Source: Steinernema hermaphroditum (taxonomy: Eukaryota > Nematoda > Chromadorea > Rhabditida > Steinernematidae). From it: DNA of 64,000 nt. The stretch lies in contig CM059623.1 of the NCBI GenBank assembly GCA_030435675.1, forward strand, positions 4,490,012 through 4,554,011, read 5' to 3'. Below, piece after piece: positions 12,876 to 23,953 of this stretch. Positions within the stretch are counted from its first letter, which is position 1, and each line of letters begins with the position of its first letter. The notes under the pieces were generated by a model. It was not told the DNA's origin. It did not search any database and worked only from the letters and a program-made list of their open reading frames with translations. The position numbers and the translations under genes were made by a program.

Positions 12876-15800
12876 CTAGTTACCGTTGATCAGTTTTTGC
12901 CTCAGCACGCGGCGGCTGGGAGTGATATCGGGGCGCTTCTTGTTAGGGGACGATTTTAGATCCATACTGTGCTTCCGGCCACTTCTTGGAGACAACATAG
13001 GCGGACTCAGCGGAGTGCCGGCGGATCTTCTTGCCGTCCGGCGAAGAGGGATCGAACCCTGGGACGGAGAGATTTTGGAGCGATGTCCAGGAGAGACGAT
13101 CACCGTATTCTTAAGCATGACGCCATTCCGAGGGCTGACGTACTCCCCACGATGCAATTTTAAGGGCGATGCCGAAACAATCTGGGGCAGGGAGTTTCTT
13201 GGAGGCGAGATTAGACCATTTCGAGTCTTCAACTTGGGGCCTTTTCCAGGCGATTTGGGAGGAGACGCCAGGGGAAGGGGCGGCGGCGACCTCAGACCGC
13301 CACTTCGAAGAACTCGCGTGGTCACATCCGGCTCCTCGACGGGTTCCTCCTTCGTGGGGACGGTCGACTTCGCGCGCCTCTTCCTCTCCACAGAAGTTGG
13401 ATTCTTCGTCTCCTTCGGAGGGGAGAAGGCCTTCCTGAAGGGTCTCTTGCGGGATCGCGGCGTCTTCGCATTCTCCACTTCTTCCTTCTCTTCTGCTTTC
13501 TCTGGGATTTCGGACGAAGCCGAGGAGGTGGAAGGAGTCACCGGCAGCAGGAACGCGGGAGGCGCTGGAGGCAGTACCGCGGCGAGACTCGTTTGCGATG
13601 CCACTGGGGTCATGGTGGCGCTGGTGTTGGTGCTCGGTTCGAGGGATGAGAGCCGAGGGAAGAGACCCATTTTTCGGAGACTCCTCATGTTGAACGGAAT
13701 CGTCGGTTTCGTCAGCATCTCCATGGTCTTATCGAACACGTCTATTCGGTTCTGGATCAGCGCGTTTTTCTTCTTTTCACGTTGACCAAGTTGGTAACAG
13801 AGGTTCCTGGCCTGAAGAAGACAGGATTAGTGTCGGAGGCTGGGAGCTCAACTCACTCTTTCCATATTTCCACGTTGAGCGATGATCCTCTGGATCTTTT
13901 GGTCCAAGGTGCTTGGGTGGCAGTCCGATCTGACGTTCTCCGAGACGTCTATCCCAACGGGTTCGCGAATCAAAGGTTTACGGTCATTGGCTTTCCTGAA
14001 AAGTGCAATTTAAGGTCATGTTTAGTAAGAGCCTTGAGCAGTGTCTAGTCAGATTTATCTAGACACATGGAAAACGTGTATTTTTCGAAAAGAAAATCAT
14101 ATCGAAAATCCTAAGGAAAATCCTATCGAGACACTAGACAAAGTCTATCAAAATCCCCACCGTTTGCACATCCAGAACGCCGCGATGTCCTTGACGACGT
14201 CGGAATCTAGCTTCGTCTTCTCGATGACCTTGTCGATGCTCACATAGAGCGGAAAGTAGCGTTCCAGCTCGTCCAGAGCCACATTGTCCGGCTTCCCATC
14301 TTCGCTGCCTTCCGGCTCCGTCGAATTCTCGATGCTTCGAAGCCCGACGGATCCATGCTTTGCTTCGAGGGCCGAATGTTTCCTGCACAGGGCGACCATC
14401 CTGACGCCGTCGACGTCCTCCGCGTCGTTGTCGATCCTTAGGGTCAAGTTGGCTCGGTACCCGCAGACGACGTGGAACGATGTGTGGCAGTTCTTGGCCG
14501 TGCACTGGATGCAGGCGCCTTCTTTCAGGTCGCAGACAGAGCATCGCATCTGGAGACGTTCGCGGCGGATGTCGTTAATGTTGGAGATGGGCTCGCGCCG
14601 GTCGACGTCGATGAAACGCACCTCGGGCATCCAGAGGGCACATGCAACGTGAGCCCAGAGGGTCCCGTCAGCGGTACACTTCATGGCGCCTCCGAGGTTT
14701 GGGCACAGTACACAGCGGGTTTGTTTTCCATAGCGGAGGGCACAGCACGTGCACAGCCAGTCGTGGCTGGGGATGCTGAGAAGTCCGTAGCAGCTCTGGT
14801 GGACACTGAGATTGCATCCATCGCAGAAGACAATCTCGTCGTCAGGGTCGGACTCCTTCCCGCGGCACACATCACAGGCGGCGTCTTCGTCGTCGATCTC
14901 GATGTTCCGAAGGGGCTGCAGAAGTTCGAAATGCGTGTTCTGGTAGCACTCGAACTCCAGCATGTTCAGCACTTCGTAGACGTTTTCTATCGTGATCTGT
15001 GGGAGTCGCTTCGCACGCCTTTTCTCGTTGACGAGCTTCACCCACGACGCGTCGACTTCCCCGCTACTGTAGTACATCCGCGGCGGCACAGTAGTCATCT
15101 CGTAGTCCTTGTCGTCTTCCCAGTGGTTGTTCGGGTAGCAGACGACGCGATTCGTGGGCATACAGTAGTCCTCGGGGTAGGGGTTGTCCACTGGTTGAAG
15201 GGAAGGAGGGGGATCAACGCGGTCGTTGACGCACACTTGGACGCCGTGGTTCCACTCTTCTTTCCATTTGTCTTGAACGGGGATTAGGGGAGCGTCGCCT
15301 TCGACAAGCTGCACTTCATTGCGAATGGATTGGATCAGGTCTGTCCGGTAGACTTCGGACGACGCGGCGTTCTTTTCGTCGGGGTCTTCTGAACACAAAC
15401 GATCGGAATTGGAGTTAAAGAGGAAGCAGTGGTTCAGGTGGTTTACATTAAAACGCCAAAAAGTTGTCTGCTCTCTAGGTCTACCGGTGAATTTAGAGAC
15501 AGTCTGCGAAATGCATTCGTTGAACAATGATTCCAAAGGTGGGTCGAAGGTGCGCTATATCGACTGTCTCAAAAATCACTGTCACAGTCTACATTTTGGC
15601 ATTTTGAAGTTAAGGAATAGTTCCTGGAGCAGTTCCAACCAATTACAAGCTCTAGAATCCTCGAATTCCCGATGTCCTTTTAAATTTCAACAAGTCTTGG
15701 CGCTATTTCCGGTCACAACACATCGCCCCAATAGGTATTGGCAAATTGCCAACTTTCTTTGAACAGGGGAATATCCCAAAGCGACTTTTATGTCTGATAA

Positions 15801-16151
15801 AGAGAATTATGGTTTACCATTTAAAGATGAATGCTTGTTAGAGCCACACGATAGTTTTTGAATAGGAAGTGCCCAGAAGAAAACGTTCAATAATAACAAA
15901 TGCATCAAGAACTTATGAACCGAAGATAGTGATCGACCTTATCAGCTGAGTACGGTCGTTCAAAGATAAAAACTAACTACCCTAGATGATAAAAACAGTT
16001 GGGTCCAAAGGGGAATGAGTGAATGATACCACTTCCAAAGGGGAATGAATGAATGATACCACTTACTCTTGGGGCGTTCACGCTTATGCGCCACATCGTC
16101 GACATTCTTCTTGTTGCGCCGTTTTCCACTTTTTGCGTTTTTCGAAGACAT
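12876..16151 (-). CDS. phf-15: JADE-family PHD/extended-PHD finger protein
   Basis: JADE proteins are scaffold and histone-reading subunits of HBO1 acetyltransferase complexes. Exons on the minus strand are 16151-16067, 15388-14161, 13995-13857 and 13811-12876, 2388 nt (795 aa). An EPL1-like N-terminal region precedes a PHD finger (CDVCRGKESDPDDEIVFCDG onwards) and an extended PHD (CVLCPNLGGAMKC, HVACALWMPE, LKEGACIQC, CHTSFHVVCG). The C-terminal 300 residues are a basic, Pro/Ser-rich tail. An acceptor ends 6 bp before the ATG. Introns 1 and 2 both contain AGACAGTCT- or GTCTAGAC-type motifs. The symbol is by analogy with the C. elegans JADE homologue. Confidence 0.88.
15389..16066 (-). promoter_or_regulatory. 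JADE intron 1 with AGACAGTCT motifs and a 30 bp tandem duplication
   Basis: The intron contains AGACAGTCTGCGAAATGC near 15497, CGACTGTCTC near 15569 and CACAGTCTAC near 15586, similar to the U4 upstream element. At about 16005-16064 a unit starting CCAAAGGGGAATGA occurs twice, and the exon-proximal copy overlaps the splice donor. Promoter function is an inference. Confidence 0.35.
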
Positions 16152-17149
16152 CACCTTCTGAAAGGGACCATGAAGGCGATGAAGGAGGTGAGAGTGCAAC
16201 CGCGTAAAGTGCTCAAATGCAAAGCAGTGCTATAATCGCGAATAATTTGTATGTTCGAAGAAATATTTCACGTTTGTGGGCGGAATCTAGAGAAAAAGGG
16301 GGATTATAATGGGCACCTGCGACCTTTATCTTGCAAAAATAACTATTTTCACCATAAAAAGCTGTTTCTTCACTAATATTATGTATTTTAGCTTGTAAAC
16401 GTTGTTTAAAATATCCTTTTTAAAACAAAAATCGAATATAGAGAAAGTTACTTATACGTAACAAAGTAGCTTTATCGAGATTTTGGGCACAAAACGTCGA
16501 ATTTCCGTAAAAGTCACCCGATTGCAGCGCACACCTGGGACTAGGGTCCAAAGAGAACTCCGGGTCCAATCGATTTCGAAAATTGTAAAGATGCTAAAAA
16601 TAGAACAAGGTGCACAAAGTGTTCAGATCGACAGTTTTGCGGCGATTGCCTCGTTGTGCCGTCTAGTAGCCGAGAAAGCGATAGACGAGACAGATTTGGT
16701 GCAATGCCAGACAGAATCGGTCTTCTGGAAGGCATCCACAGAAGAGGAGACAGGCAAAGTCGAGCCCGCGCCCTTGCGAGCGTTGTGACACAATAGACAC
16801 CGTACTTCAGTTGTCTCTCGTGTTTGGCGAACACTGTAGACTCATGTTAGGGAATGTTTCCAGCGGCGTGGAGACAAAAATCAGTCAAAGAGTACAAATC
16901 GCGTTGATGACACTTGCGTATTTCCAATCGATTTACAGGATTTGTCACAACGTCCAGGTTACGATCTTTTTTCTCAAACGTCTGGAGTGGTCCCGCCACG
17001 ATTTCATTCCAGTTGGCGCCGCCGCCGCGAGTGTGAAGAGCGTCGTTTTGCGCGGTAACGTATCGCTTTTTCGTCGGACTTTTGTGCTATATGTGCGTGT
17101 TTGCACCGTCTCGGGACAACTGATCAGGGTGTTCGGTCTTTTCAGAGCT
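16152..17149. other. Divergent intergenic region between JADE and ZC3H10-like genes
   Basis: No gene was recognised. An open frame at 16483-16788 (plus) has no domain, no splice support and an overlapping equal-sized frame on the other strand. A TTTTCAG acceptor at about 17145 marks the 5' end of the next gene. Confidence 0.4.
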
Positions 17150-18341
17150 ATGAGTGACGTTGCTGCCGCCAACGAAATCCCTATCTCGAACGGAAACGGC
17201 GGCGTCAACGGTAACGAAGTCCCTCAGCAGGAGCCTCAACAGCCCGAAACGGCTGCCATCGAGCAGCAGCCGCCACCAGTAGAGATACGCCAGGAGCCAG
17301 TGCCGCAAGCGCTCGAAGAGACAAAGCCTCCGCAGATGCACCAGCATCTTCCAGAATCGCCGATGCAGCGTCCGCAGCGATCCGAGCGGTCCGATATCTG
17401 CCGCGATTTCATGAAGAACATCTGCAACCGCGGGTCCCGGTGCAAGTTCTACCACCCGGCCGATCACAACCCAGATTCCTCCGATGAAATCCATTTCTGC
17501 ATTGACTTCCAGGTAAGGCCGTTTGCTGTGACTTCTCTCCGTTTCCGGCATCCGTTCCCTCTCCCGTTCTTCTTACTTACGCTGCTCATTGCAGAACCGA
17601 GGCTGCACACGCGAGAACTGCCGCTTTGTGCATGCGCACCGCGATGACGCTGAGCGATACAAGCAAAACGGCGATATTTCGTTAGCGTTGGCGCGTGCGA
17701 TAGCCGCGATCACCAAGAAGGATACCATAAACGGGATCCCATTTTGCAAGGAGTTCCAAACAGGCAACTGCGCTCGGGTGCGCTGCCGCTACTGGCACAT
17801 CAACGTCGAAGCTGAGCGCGAGCGTCGCCGCAGGATGAACGGACGCCACTACCCCGAACCTCCGGTGCAGCAGCAGCAGCCGTACGGTGGCGGCGGCGGT
17901 GGTTACGGATCCCCCGGAGTCGGAGGCGGCGGCATCCGCCGTCCGGCTTCCGGCCCCATGGACTATGACTACGATATGAAGCGCGGCCGCTACGATGACA
18001 TTCCGCCCCCATCCGCCCGCTACGTGCAGGATCTTGAGCGTCGTACGTCCGAGCAAGCTAAGGAAATTGAAGGGCTGAAGCGCGAGCTGGAGCGGGAGCG
18101 CGAGCGCTACGAGCAGCTCTACGCATTGTTCCGCCAGTCAAGTGCCGCCAGCGTCCAAACTCATCCCACCGCGGACATGTACGGCCAGGCCCAGCAGCAG
18201 ACGCAGATGCCCTCAGGTATGGGGGTCGGCGGCCCTCCAGCCTACGCTACCAACGCGACGCATCCTCCGCGAGGAGCTCCGGTACCCCAAGACATTGCGG
18301 TTAGGTGGACACCCCAAGGTGGCGCTCAGTCGTGGCAGTAA
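17150..18341 (+). CDS. CCCH zinc-finger protein of the ZC3H10 type
   Basis: Two exons (17150-17512 and 17595-18341) encode 369 aa. Three CCCH fingers are visible: CRDFMKNICNRGSRCKFYH, CIDFQNRGCTRENCRFVH and CKEFQTGNCARVRCRYWH. Finger 2 spans the intron. A Gln/Pro-rich N-terminus, a Gly-rich stretch, a coiled coil rich in Glu/Arg (about residues 275-305) and a Gln/Pro-rich tail complete the protein. ZC3H10 proteins bind RNA and affect microRNA processing and mitochondrial gene control in mammals. An acceptor ends 4 bp before the ATG. The finger spacing and order support ZC3H10; the function here is inferred. Confidence 0.85.
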
Positions 18342-18627
18342 TTCCTGGCTCGTTATCTCGTTATGATATGTGTGTGACCCTTCATTTTGCGTGATTTCGT
18401 GACAAGCAAGTAAACTATTTATTTGTGAATCGCAGCGTCTCTTTCGGAAGCAGCAGAATAGGACCAAAACGACCCGGAGGGGAGGAACACTATCTTCGTT
18501 CGCTATCGATTTCTCACCCCTTAGCAGGCAGCCTGTGGCACGCCCTTTTTTGATCTGTGCGCGGCGCCACTGAGACTCCGCTCCTCCTCGGCCGCCGAGG
18601 GATTGCTCGTCGACTCCTTCCGTTGTT
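18342..18627. other. Short intergenic region
   Basis: This 286 bp stretch separates two genes in the same orientation. It holds the 3' end of the CCCH gene and the 5' flank of CFAP410. No RNA gene was recognised. Confidence 0.4.
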
Positions 18628-20675
18628 ATGGTGAAACTGAGTGCGTCGATCGTTTACGGAAAAACGAAGACGACCGTAGATCTCGTCAAACGCCTCAACT
18701 TATGGTAATTCCTCCTCGCGCCCCGGCCTTTTAGGCCTGTTTTTCCTCTCCGCTTCCTCTTCAAATATTGATTTGAGCCCAAAAAAGGTTTATGTTTGCA
18801 TGAGCGGACTTGGGGAACTCTGTGAATTAATTCTCCGGGCCGAAGCCGCCGGAGAGAAGCGCAGTCGTAATGAGATTGGAACCCCCGAAGGGACTCGCGG
18901 CGATATTGACCTATGTCGACGACGGACATCGACCATTGTTGTATAGAGCCGCCGGATCCTTTTAGGCCGTTTCCGCCATCTTCGGAGGTTCCCGAATGGC
19001 GCTAATCAGAAGCGGGTGACACTGGTGTCGCCAGGATAAGTGTCCGTAAACAACGTGTTTTTCCTCTGGGGGAATTAATTTCTTAGTCATGGGAAAAATG
19101 TGATGAGATGACTAGGAAATGAGCGGAAAACGCATTGCGAAACGTTTCTTTGGGACACGTAGGGCGAAAGACAAACTGACGGAGTTCCTCGAAGTGACAT
19201 TTACAAAGCGGATTATATGTTTTTGTCGTTTTAGGGGATGCAACATCGACAACATTTCGCTATGTGCGCAGATGAAGAACCTGCAGGTCCTTTCGCTCAG
19301 GTTAGTTGTGCAAATTCGAGTCAAGCAATGTATTATCTTGAGTATCCTACAATAAAGTGTAAAGTATTGAATCTATTCCGGCGCATAGAACTCCAAAAAC
19401 TCACAAGAAGGCAGTGAACCATTTCTATAAAGTACACCCACCCCACAAAAAGTTCTTCTTGTAAATGATAGGGACAATTGAGTCTAAATGTCTACAGATG
19501 CACTGTTTGCAGACTGTGAGCTAAAAAGATCGTTTGTGAGCGGTCTACCTCTTACTTCTATCTGCATTGAGTCTAGGTGCCTGGACTCTGCAATTGTGCT
19601 GTCTACAGACTCTCCATTTTCAGTGTAAACAAAGTGAAAACTCTCGAAGCGCTGAAAGAATGCGATAAACTTGAAGAGCTCTACCTCCGCCAAAATGACA
19701 TCGAGAGTCTTTCCGAACTGGAGCACCTCAAGAACCTCGAGAAACTTCGAGTCCTCCGGATCGACGAGAACCCGTGCACGTCTGACGGCAACTGTCATCG
19801 CTCGAAGGTGCTCAAAATCCTTCCGAACCTTACTAAGTTGGACGATAAAGGTACTTTTTCGGAATATTTGCCCGTTTTGAACGTTCACAAAGCAACTAAA
19901 ACCCTCAAAATCAGCCCTAATCGAATTCCGCCATTTCAGCTGTGACCCAAGAGGACCTCCATCCGCGTTCCCTGAGCCCCGACAGCACCCACGACTGCTC
20001 ACCCCCAGCGGCCCGATGCCATAGGCACTCCGTTTCCTCCTCGACCACCCACCACCAGCAGTACGATATGACACAGTCGATGTACACTCCACCGGCTACA
20101 CACCACAACACGGCCATCGTCGACTCCGTCCACCCGATGATTAATCCGATGCTCTCGATGAGCACCTCGCAGCTGTGGTTCAACGACGAGGACCACACGC
20201 CGCGGTGCTCCTACCAGAACCTGATGACGCAGTCGATGGTCACCGACGACGACGGCCTCCGGCACGTCATCACCGAAGAGACGGCCGAGGAGAACTCGTG
20301 GAACGACTTTGCCATCGACGAAGAGCCTGCGGAGACGCTGAGCATGCCGGCGATGCAGAATCCGGCGATGTTTCAGAGCCTCTACGAGGGTAGCCAGAGC
20401 GCGCGGCAGTCCCGAGGCTATCGTGTGCCCCTCTGGGCGCAGCAAAGGAGCATCTCCATGCCGCGGCGACGATTCAATGCCCGATCGCAGTCGATGAGCC
20501 CAGCGAGGGTGAGTGGTCGCCGCCGAGGAGCGCACTCATAAAATTGGCCCTCTTATAGCAGCAACGAGTCGAGAACATCATGAACGCGATTTCGGTGCTG
20601 CTGGACGAGCTGGACCCCGACGGGCTGAGAAGAGTCGTCGACGAGGCGCAGAAGAGAATAAAGAAACAACGATGA
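18628..20675 (+). CDS. CFAP410 (C21orf2) homologue, leucine-rich repeat protein
   Basis: This is a ciliary and DNA-damage associated LRR protein. Exons 18628-18704, 19235-19300, 19624-19850, 19940-20508 and 20559-20675 sum to 1056 nt (351 aa). LRRs read CNIDNISLCAQMKNLQVLSL and LEELYLRQNDIESLSELEHL, followed by the LRR cap LRVLRIDENPC and LKILPNLTKLDDKAVTQEDL, all as in CFAP410. The C-terminal helix (LLDELDPDGLRRVVDEAQKR) matches the family's tetramerisation helix position. The middle is Ser/His/Met-rich and unstructured. Intron 2 (19301-19623) carries GTCTACAGA-type motifs. The poly(A) signal near 20722 lies inside the block duplicated at 32.7 kb. Confidence 0.88.
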
Positions 20676-20744
20676 ATGACGAATTTGTACATAAATGAAC
20701 GCTTGTGCTTGTGATAACAACAATAAACAAAAGGGAAAATGTTA

Positions 20745-20816
20745 TGCGTCTGAGGGGAATCGAACCCCTGTCGATTGCTTGGAAGGCAACCATGCTGACC
20801 ATTACACCACAGACGC
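20745..20816 (-). tRNA. tRNA-Gly (anticodon UCC)
   Basis: A complete 72 nt cloverleaf: acceptor stem GCGTCTG with CAGACGC, anticodon stem TTGC with GCAA around loop CTTCCAA (anticodon TCC), B box GGTTCGATTCC. A TTTT run lies just after the 3' end on the minus strand. The tRNA and its 3' flank are repeated at 32652-32770. Confidence 0.95.
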
Positions 20817-21117
20817 TTGTATACACGGTCGTTGTGACTTGGATTAGTCGTTCAGTGGTCGTTTTCATCTTCATGGATTATAGGGTAATTTTTGCAGTTT
20901 TGCGACATTGTCCTCAAAATAGAAGTATTGTGAGCACGTATTCAACCGCGATTCCCCGAATCCGCAAGGAACGATAACTTCTGGTGCATTAAACAGCAGA
21001 TTATGTTCCGCCTCGATGCAAAGGAAACAAAGTTCCACCTGCGTGTGGCGCCTGGTGTACGCACATGAGAGGGAAATATGAGAAAAAAGCATTTACAAAG
21101 ACACGTCAGAGTACTAC

Positions 21118-21744
21118 GGTGTCAGGACACTCCATCCCGGTACACTTCATCCCCGGGCACTTCATCCCCGGGCAGTTCATCCCACAGGCAGTTCATCCCA
21201 CGGGCAGTTTATCCCACGGGCAGATCATCCCCGGGCAGTTCATCCCACGGGCAGATCATACCATAAATCGTTCTGTTCACCGCTTCAATCTCTGCAACCA
21301 GAACGCTCGAAATGTAACTAACTCATTAGCGCAGCTACTTCCGTCGCTTCACACTTGTGGTGCTGCTGGGTGCGGCCCAACGTTTTGCATTGGGTTTAAC
21401 ATCCAGGCTTCGCCTGGGCAAACCCCGGCTTGGCTTAGGACTATGCCTAGATTTTAAGGTTGCGGGCGAGCGAAGTGAGCCCCGTATTCATTTTTGTGCT
21501 TGGCCTAACATCCAGACTTGGCTTAGGCAAACCCCGGCTAATAACGTCGAACGAAAGAATGCAGTGGTCATTGTTGAGTAGTCGCTAGATCTGCCCGTGG
21601 GATGATTTGCCTGTGGGATGAACTGCCCGTGGGATAATCTACCCGTGGGATGAACTGCCCGTGGGATGAACTGCCTGTGGGATGAACTGCCCGGGGATGA
21701 AGTGCCCGGGGATGAAGTGTACCGGGATGAAGTATCATAGACCC
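21118..21744. mobile_element. Foldback-type element with terminal tandem repeats (627 bp)
   Basis: The left arm (21118 to about 21265) is a tandem array of 16 bp units of the form GGCAGTTCATCCCACG. The right arm (about 21585-21744) is the same array inverted. The outer ends GGTGTCAGGACACTCC and GGGTCTATGATACTTC are imperfect inverted repeats. GAGTACTAC flanks both sides (21109-21117 and 21745-21753), a probable 9 bp target duplication. The interior (about 21380-21540) contains palindromic CCTAACATCCAGACTTGGCT sequence also found in the element at 57.2-57.9 kb. No transposase is encoded, so it is non-autonomous. Confidence 0.8.
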
Positions 21745-21913
21745 GAGTACTACTTGGTTCATGTGAGCTCACCACCCAGTCAGAGTTACCCATTTGCAGC
21801 CCAGTTAGACACAGACATCATAGTGCAAGAAGGGTCTACGTCTACTTCATGCAGGCCCCTTCTGCGCGCTCACTCTGTCGAGCTCCTCGGCGTTGATCGG
21901 TTCTGTTCGAACG

Positions 21914-22742
21914 ATGAGTGCGGCCACAAAGGTACGTTCCTCGGTGGATCCCCCCTCTACCGTCCTTGCAGACACCTCTCCCATCCACTGCTCCGGGTTT
22001 TCTCTTCGACGCCCTCTCGCGGAAGGCGCTTCGAACGGCGCGCACCTTCAATGGAACTTCACGAGTAGACGTCGAGCTCTCGCTGAGGTTCGACGGTGGA
22101 GTCGCCACGGTACGGAACTTCCGCATCGAATGGTGAGATTAGGGGAGTTGGAACGCTTGACTGGACCCTTTCAGGAAGGAATCGGTCAAAGGGTCGAAGA
22201 AGAAGTTGAAGGAGCCGAAGAACCCGAAGGTGAGTGGAGGAGATCTTCCCGGACTCTGGTCCGTCTTCTTCAGAGTCTCAGTGAAACGACCGTCACTCTG
22301 AGTGAATCGGATCCCGACATCCTCTCGTTGGGAGGTCTCTTGAATGGTGATTGCTGTGTGGTAAGCTCCTTTCTCCAATTGGTCGCTACCGTTCACTTTT
22401 AGGGAGGTTGCCCGTCGAAGACGGAGCGGAAGGAGCCCGATATCGTCAGTCTCAGAGGCTTCCGAGGATCGGAGTGTGACGTGAGTTCTCTCTCAGAGGT
22501 TCTTCTATGGCGGAAAAGGATTTCAGAAGTCGAAGAACTCCCAGAAAGAGGAGAAGAAGTTCGCGGATCTCGACATCGTCACCTTCGACGGTCTGCGACA
22601 CGTCGACAAGGGCTACAAGCCCGAGAGGGGCGTCCAGCGGAAAAAGTCGGAGAGCGACTTCGATCCCGAGTCCGAAAACGGGCCGACCACGTCGGACCTC
22701 TTTCCTCAGGCGACCATTCAGTACGTTCGCCAGAAGAAGTAA
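21914..22742 (+). CDS. Unrecognised protein, 6 exons
   Basis: Exons 21914-21931, 21972-22132, 22175-22229, 22274-22360, 22403-22480 and 22527-22742 join in frame to 615 nt (204 aa). All five introns are about 40 bp with good borders, which strongly supports a real gene. The N-terminal third holds a beta-rich stretch (VDVELSLRFDGGVATVRNFR). The remainder is charged, with Lys-rich linkers and two short repeats of the type DILSLGGL and DIVSLRGF. I do not recognise the family. It lies 281 bp upstream of another small gene in the same orientation. Confidence 0.65.
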
Positions 22743-23023
22743 GTCGGTGTGTCGAGGCATTGCTGGTATGCGAATAAAGCTCTGATCCTCTTGTTGTGGA
22801 ACTGCGTCACTTCTCGAATTGGATGTGAGATTTCCTTTGCTGTTGCATTTCTTGCGAGTACAACCCGCTCCTCCCCACTCCCCTCTTCAAGTGATGCACC
22901 ACTCTGCAAAGCTATGTCTAGACGCCATCTACCCCTCTTCCACCTTGCTTCCCCGCATTCTGGTTGTTACCGAACCTTTCGACCGGCCGCCAGAGACACC
23001 AAAGAGCGCAACAGTTCGGAACG

Positions 23024-23514
23024 ATGTCGATGCCAGCGGAAACGGGCCTCCTCCTCTGCTCCAGCGCTCTCGCCCTCGTCTCTCCGTTCGCCCTGTTCCT
23101 CTGTGCAAAGCAGAAGGCCTCCACCGTGTCTCCCGCTCAACCCGCCGCCCCTCCGAAGAAAGCGCCCGCTCCAGGAGTAAGCTCTCTTCTTCTTTCAGTG
23201 TAATCCGTGGTTTTGAGGCGGACAAGAACCCCACTTCGATCTCGGGCAACAAACTCAGCGACTTGAAGCCAAAGCAGGTGCCGCTGAACGAGAAAGAGGT
23301 GAGTGGGGGCTCTTGAAACCATTCTGACTGCACCCCCTAGGCGAAGATCGCGCAGGGCCAGAAGAAGGGAAAGGGTGACTACCCGACGATGGAAGACGTC
23401 GTCAGCGATTGGAGCACCGATGACGGCGACAAGAAGAAGAAAAAGGCTAAGGACGGCGGCAAGACAAAGTCAATAAAGGATGAGAAGGCCGCCGGGAAGC
23501 CTAATCAGAAATGA
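23024..23514 (+). CDS. Small membrane-anchored or secreted Lys-rich protein, unknown
   Basis: Exons 23024-23176, 23218-23298 and 23341-23514 sum to 408 nt (135 aa). Residues 8-28 (GLLLCSSALALVSPFALFLC) form a signal anchor or signal peptide. A Pro/Ala-rich linker follows and the tail is very rich in Lys and Asp. No known domain is seen. The layout (hydrophobic N-terminus, charged low-complexity tail) resembles the small gene at 3.2 kb but the sequences are not obviously related. Confidence 0.6.
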
Positions 23515-23616
23515 TGTGACTTCTAGAGTTTGAAATAAAATTACGGCACAAGGGAACGGAATCAAGCCATGGCCAGCCCAACAGCACAGCTCAGTCAATA
23601 TTGTTCCGCTAAGATT

Positions 23617-23760
23617 ATTAACCCCTGAGGGTTTCCAAAAATTGCCTACAGAACTCATGTTTCAGAGTCTGTGGCGGGCAATTGGGTGAAAGTTTTCAAC
23701 CAGCAATAAACGCACCTCGGCTGAGCCTCATTGGTCACGTTATCGCCTCTGCGCAAAGCT
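23617..23760 (-). ncRNA. U4: U4 spliceosomal snRNA
   Basis: The minus strand reads AGCTTTGCGCAGAGGCGATA, then ACCAATGAGGCTCAGCCGAG and TTATTGCTGGTTGAAAACTT. These are the U4 5' stem-loop and the U6-pairing regions. The Sm site AATTTTTGGA and the 3' terminal stem AACCCTCAGGGGTT are intact. A candidate PSE lies 46 bp upstream. It appears functional. Confidence 0.93.
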
Positions 23761-23789
23761 GACCCTACCGCCTGTCCTCCGCCACCCCA

Positions 23790-23808
23790 TGCAGACGAGA
23801 CTGTCTAC
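23790..23808 (-). promoter_or_regulatory. Candidate PSE of U4 (23.7 kb copy)
   Basis: The minus strand reads GTAGACAGTCTCGTCTGCA, with the AGAC start 46 bp upstream of the U4 5' end. The same sequence (one mismatch) lies at the same distance from the U4 copy at 47295. Confidence 0.75.
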
Positions 23809-23953
23809 GGGGAGCGGAGTGACCGGTCGGCGACAGAGAAGGCAGAGAAAAGATCCGTATTACTAGAGTGAATAAAGGCAGAACGGGCAAGACTACATTT
23901 ATATAAATATTTATATATAAAAAAACTGTAATACTGTAATTCACTGTAACATT

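Noticed and set aside
14472..15287. 271 aa plus-strand open frame opposite the JADE PHD exon
   Set aside because: It is antisense to strongly conserved PHD finger coding sequence.
16483..16788. 101 aa plus-strand open frame
   Set aside because: It has no domain, no splice or start context, and a similar-sized frame on the opposite strand; treated as chance.
21130..21266. Tandem repeats resembling a CRISPR array or minisatellite gene
   Set aside because: There are no unique spacers, and the inverted counterpart at 21.6-21.74 kb with a target duplication shows a foldback element.
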